Of a stretch of 64,000 nucleotides of DNA, positions 39,145 through 64,000 are shown piece after piece (the first letter of the stretch is position 1; each line of letters opens with the position of its first letter). The notes beneath the pieces were generated by a model. The model saw nothing but the letters and a program-made list of their open reading frames with translations, had not been told where the DNA came from and did no database searches. Source of the stretch: Aselliscus stoliczkanus (lineage: Eukaryota > Chordata > Mammalia > Chiroptera > Hipposideridae); NCBI GenBank assembly GCA_033961575.1, contig CM066738.1, forward strand, positions 91,337,478 to 91,401,477, given 5' to 3'. The translations under genes were made by a program, and so were the position numbers.

Positions 39145-39615
39145 ATTAATCAGGACTGTATAGCGAAACAGAAGATAGATGATAGATAGATAGATAGATA
39201 ATAGATTTATCATGAGGAAGAATTAGCTCACATGATTACAGAAGCTGAGGAGCCTCATGGTCTGTTGTCTGCAAGATGGAGAGGAAAGCTGGTGGTGTAA
39301 TTCAGTTTGAGTCCGAAGGCCTGAGGACCAGGGGAGACAGTGGTGTAAGTTTCAGTAAGAAGGCAGAAGATGAATGTCCAGCTGAAGCAGGCTGGCAGAA
39401 AGGAGACAAATTCCTCCTCCTTCCGCCCTTTTGTTCTATTCAGGCCCTCAGTGGATTGGGGGAGACCCACCCACTCAGGGAGGGCAATCACTTTACCGAG
39501 TACACTGATTCAAATAAGGTCACCTGGAAACCCCCTCACAGACATACCCGAAATAATGTTTCATCTGGGCACACTGTGACCAAACTGACACACAAAATGA
39601 ACCATCACACTCTTC
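39145..39615. repeat. Ancient interspersed repeat (family not named) with GATA tract
   Basis: 'agatttatcatgaggaag', 'gtttgagtccgaaggcctga', 'ttttgttctattcaggccct', 'gggagggcaatcactttacc', 'acagacatacccgaaataat' and 'atgaaccatcacac' recur together in a common mammalian repeat. A (GATA)n run interrupts its start. Confidence 0.6.
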
Positions 39616-41999
39616 TCACCTCACCCCCAGGTCACACCGAGCACCCATCTTCTCTGCAGCTGATAAGCGACACTGCCTCCCCCACCATCCAGGTGCTGCT
39701 ACACAACCTTCCCTGTTAAGTTTAGGGCTTAAATGCTCTTTCCTCCCTTCAAAAGTCATTTACTCTCCAAGTCTATCTTGTCCCAAACTTCCTTCTCTCC
39801 TGTATGCTCTGTGTAAATAGAGCATGTCTGAGGCCCAGCCTCCTGCTCCTGTGCCCTGAGCCCCTCACTCAGGGCATTGGGGTGTCTGCCAGGGGTTGAT
39901 GCCTGGTGCCCCGCTCTGCCAAGGGGCTGGGAGTAAACGGGGTGCACACACGGCACGGGGGGCGGGGCTGCAGGGAGTGGGCCAGCCACCTACAGGACTT
40001 CCTCTAGTTGATGCCTCATAATCAGCATTCAGAAGGGGTGTATCTGAACTGGCTGAGTTTCCTTCTATCAAAATTTGGACAAAAAGCGTTGTTCAGCCAG
40101 ACCTGAGAAAATAATACTGGGAGGCTTTCGTTTAACCGACTTAAGAGCAAAAGTGTTCTTCAGGCTTCGGTGCAACCGTTTGTATGTAAATGGCTTGTGT
40201 TAATTGAGAATTGAGTTTTATCTTTCCTTTGATGTAGACCCCCCCGCCCCTCCCCCCGAGATACTTATTTGGAAATAAGTTACTCAAAAGCAATATAATG
40301 AAGGTTCTTTCCAAATATTCTTTAATGCAGGCTTGTTTCTAAATCAGGTGAGAAAAGATGGAGCTGATACAAAACCTCGTCATTTAAGAAGCTGTCCTTA
40401 TAAGGAAAAACTTTATGACAATGGAAGCTGTCCTCGACAGGGGGCTTTGGGGAAGGAATTGTAGCTCTGGCAAGAACTGCAGGGAATGGAAGGAAGGGGA
40501 TGGCGGGGGAAGAAACCATTCCTTCCTGTTTTCTACACCCTGAGCTTTAGTGAGGGAGCTCTGCCTTGGTGGGAGGAGAGGGGGCATTCCAGCACCACCT
40601 GCCCTTTGCTCGCCAGGGGCTACATCGGCAGCCGGGGCATTTGGGGCGAGGGGTTGAAGAGACTTTGTGAGAGAAGAGCTTGTTCACCTTCACCATGGCT
40701 TACTTCTCCCTGATCCCAGCTTTGCTTTCGGCTTTGTCAAGAGGATGATTCCTGAGATTGCCTGCAAGGACGAGATGGGAATTGAAAGGTAGGTAGAGCC
40801 CAGACCAATGGCAGATGGGGAGAGGTTTGGAGGGAGGCCCCCTCCTGGTGACTTCTCACGAGCATCCCTCATTCCTTCCTCAGCTTAGAGGGCAGGCATG
40901 CGGGCAGCAGCCAGGTGAGAGCAGGATGCAGCAGGGGTCAGTCTTTCCCCACTTTTCCCTCCAGACCTTGAAGCGGTTCCCTCCCACCTTCACCTACAGC
41001 CTCTGCACAGCCTGGGTAGAGAAAGGACTGTAGGACCTCGAACAATAGAACGTGCCAAGAGCCCCGGCATGTCTCCGCTTCCTGGGAGAATGCGGTACCC
41101 ATCGCAAAGAAGAGGCCTGTGGAGATGGGACTTGGCAGATGTTGAACTCTCCAAGACTCCTGGCCCCTTGCTATCTCCTCTCCACCACCATGCACATCTG
41201 CTCCCAGCCCAGGCTTCTCCACGGAGTGTGAAGGGCGTCAGATTGCCTAGTTTGAGCCCAGCTTTGTCCTTGTGGACTGCTCAGTAAGTCAGAGGCCCAC
41301 CGGATCCCACTCCTATGAAGCAGGGAGGGTGGACCAGCATGGGGCCTCACAACATGGTAGGATGGAAGGGTGGATGGGCGACCAGGAGACTTCACCCAGA
41401 AAGAACAGCCCCAGCAGAGGCACAGCACAGGGGACAGTGTGTTATAGCTGGAGGGTATCATGGGGCATGGAGCTCTGGGCACCTTGCCCATGATGGAAAT
41501 GGCCCAGGTCCTGGGCAAGTGGGGAATCAGGTGTGGGGGTGGGTCTCAGATCTGAAACAGGAAGACAGAGCGTACAGGGACTGAGAAAGAACCACCATAA
41601 CACCATAAGTGCAAGCGAGAGAAAAGGTCCAAACGCCTGCCAGTCCAAAAAGAAAGACATCGATGACAAGAGCACCCAGGAGACTCAGTTCTAAGTGTGA
41701 TGTTGTGGATTTTATATTGGAACCAGACATTTAAATTACAGAGTTGAGATGGACCTTGTGACTTAAAGTGGTTGTTGGACTTTTTATGACCTGAGAAAGC
41801 CCAGAAGAGTTGCGAGGTCTTACCTACATTTTCATCGAGGGACAGAGAAAGAATCAGTTCCACAAAAAAAGATGCAGTAAAGCTGTTTAACAATTACTTG
41901 TCCCCCAGAGCAGCACAGCCTCCTTGTGTCTTGATCAATGTGGTGGACGTACTCACCTTTCAACGCAGGTGCGGAGTTAAAACTGTCTGTGTATGAACT

Positions 42000-42160
42000 C
42001 ATTTAGTCCTCATAAGAGCCTAAGAGACAGGTGCTATCATTCTCCCTGTTTCACAGATGACGCCACGGAGGCCTGAGAGATGAAATAACGTGTCTAAGCT
42101 CTCCCAGCGGGTGAGAAGTGGAGCTGGCACTCAAGCCCAGGCAGGCTGCCTCTGAGCCTG
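42000..42160 (-). repeat. MIR fragment, reverse
   Basis: 'atgaactcatttagtcctca', 'tccctgtttcacagatgacg', 'gcgggtgagaagtggagctg' and 'actcaagcccaggcagg' match the reversed MIR. Confidence 0.75.
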
Positions 42161-42423
42161 TGCCTTCAATTTCCGCCTCTCTCCAAGAGTCTCTGACACG
42201 TCCTGAAACTTGCCTCAGAGCCATGAAGCCTTGCTAAGCATTTACACCTGTCTGTGCTAGCGGCACAGGGTGACAAAGCAGGGCAGGGGAAACCTTTACT
42301 GGGGTGCCTGCCTATAGGAAGATTTCGGCCTAATGCACCTTTCCGCTCAGGCCCCCTCTGTGGGAAATCAGAGGGGCTCAGTTCAGCTGCACTCTTGCTG
42401 TGCATTACCCTTTGTCAATCAGG

Positions 42424-42424
<1 letters not shown>

Positions 42425-42471
<47 letters not shown>
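42425..42471 (+). repeat. (GT)n microsatellite
   Basis: About 23 GT units followed by a G-run. The poly-Val/Cys frames here are artefacts. Confidence 0.95.
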
Positions 42472-42472
<1 letters not shown>

Positions 42473-42853
42473 TGTGTTGGGGGGGTTGGGCAGGGGGGTA
42501 TAGGTGCATGTGAGTGTGTCATTCTCTTGCTGGCTCTTCATCAAGGTCATGACCCCCTAGAGGGGAGCTCTCAATCCACATTGCGCACAGTGAGCCATGG
42601 GCAATAGGTGCTAACTAACCCCATGCCCCCTTCTCCCCTCCCAGCCTGAATGCTATTCTAGGCATTGTTTCTCTGTCACCTTCTGCTTAGGTCTCCACAT
42701 CTCAGCTGTGCTATCACAGACTGGGGCAACCAGTGGGCACTTGGCAATGCATTCTCTGGAAAGTAATGGAAAGAATCAAGTACCTTTTCCCAGGCTCATA
42801 AATCCCCCTGGCAAAAACACTTCCTCCTGATGTTTTTCTCCATTTGCCCTGGA

Positions 42854-42859
42854 TTTATT
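42854..42859 (-). terminator. LOXHD1: Candidate LOXHD1 poly(A) signal (AATAAA on minus strand)
   Basis: TTTATT on the plus strand is AATAAA for LOXHD1, about 545 nt after its stop. It is followed on the minus strand by a G/U-containing stretch (gtgtttttgcc). A weaker ATTAAA lies at 42940-42935. The 3' UTR would be 43402 to about 42835. Confidence 0.4.
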
Positions 42860-43402
42860 GAAACTGGGAAAAGGGGTGCATTTTTAGTGAGCAGATGCCA
42901 AGGTGAGTACTTTGTGGGGTGTGGTTGATAATAATTTAATTAGGCCACCTTTTTTTGGGGGGGAAGCGGGAAAGAGCGTTAATTAGTTGTTGCTTAAAAT
43001 ACACCATCTTGATGGCGTCTTCTTCCCCACTTGTATTCTCTGGGTGAGGCCCTAATTTCCCATCCACACCTGGCAGCAAGTCTTAGCCTGGTGACCACTG
43101 TTAATCGGAAGAGAAAACGCAAAAAGTTATTTTTGTGCAGCCATGGCTTATGACACATGTTGTTTGATTCCTGTAGGTCCAGGAGACGGGGTGGGGTGGG
43201 GTGCAGAGCTCCATCAACAGTCACCTGCAATGGCCTCCAAAGGGCCATGAAGTTCTGGTCCACGGTGCCACATGCCACCTATTGGTCCCCAGTCTCAGCT
43301 CCGGGCAGCTTCAGGAAAAGACTACTGGAAGCCAAGGTGGGGACGGGAAGGTGTGTCCAGGAGCAGCTGGGTGAGAGGGTGGGCGGGAGGGCCTGCAGCC
43401 CC

Positions 43403-64000
<20,598 letters not shown>

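Larger units (their letters stand above)
37616..42834. other. Intergenic region between RNF165 and LOXHD1 3' ends
   Basis: No gene is supported. It holds a minus-strand SINE (38106-38328), MIR fragments, a GATA microsatellite (about 39174-39203), an unnamed old repeat at 39145-39615, and a GT microsatellite at 42425-42471. 40100-41900 looks largely unique with no recognisable coding or RNA feature. Confidence 0.75.

Overview
This is a vertebrate nuclear window, clearly mammalian. It holds the 3' parts of two known genes that point at each other, embedded in introns full of mammalian repeats (MIR, L2, L1, MaLR LTRs, many tRNA-derived SINEs). There are no bacterial-type operons, CRISPR arrays or phage genes, and almost every short open reading frame is chance. 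The SINE heads (GGCCGGCC followed by GAGTGGC and GGTTAAG) and their 'ctccacaactaga' / 'ttgacttggagctgatgg' tails resemble tRNA-derived SINEs I associate with rhinolophoid and other yinpterochiropteran bats. There is no Alu, B1 or carnivore SINE. A yinpterochiropteran bat is my best inference, not a proven identity.

Region by region. 1-16135 is intron of RNF165 (ARK2C, plus strand). It contains the most unusual object in the window: a ~627-bp inverted duplication (11154-11781 versus 12376-13002), about 99.7% identical by my reading. Seven coding exons of RNF165 lie between 16136 and 31604, all with AG/GT borders and matching phases. Together they encode the last ~326 residues: a Gln/His/Pro-rich middle, the NRG/TIER-type segment and a C-terminal RING-H2 E3 ligase domain. 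A long 3' UTR follows, probably to about 37.6 kb, with an internal alternative poly(A) signal near 35.64 kb.

37.6-42.8 kb is intergenic and holds old repeats. From about 42.85 kb to the right edge lies the 3' end of LOXHD1 on the minus strand. Five consecutive coding exons (63232-63047, 54663-54493, 51785-51647, 50255-50097, 43883-43403) encode the last two PLAT domains, most of the one before, and the natural C-terminus. Phases fit exactly, so no coding exon seems missing between them.

The two genes are neighbours, not a pathway. RNF165 is an E3 ubiquitin ligase that enhances BMP/SMAD signalling in neurons. LOXHD1 is a stereociliary PLAT-repeat protein needed for hearing. Their tail-to-tail order matches human 18q21 as I remember it. 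The points of interest are structural: the near-perfect inverted duplication inside an RNF165 intron, SINEs with clear target-site duplications (one apparently carrying a 3' transduction, one nested in another), a decayed mariner element and several long purine tracts.
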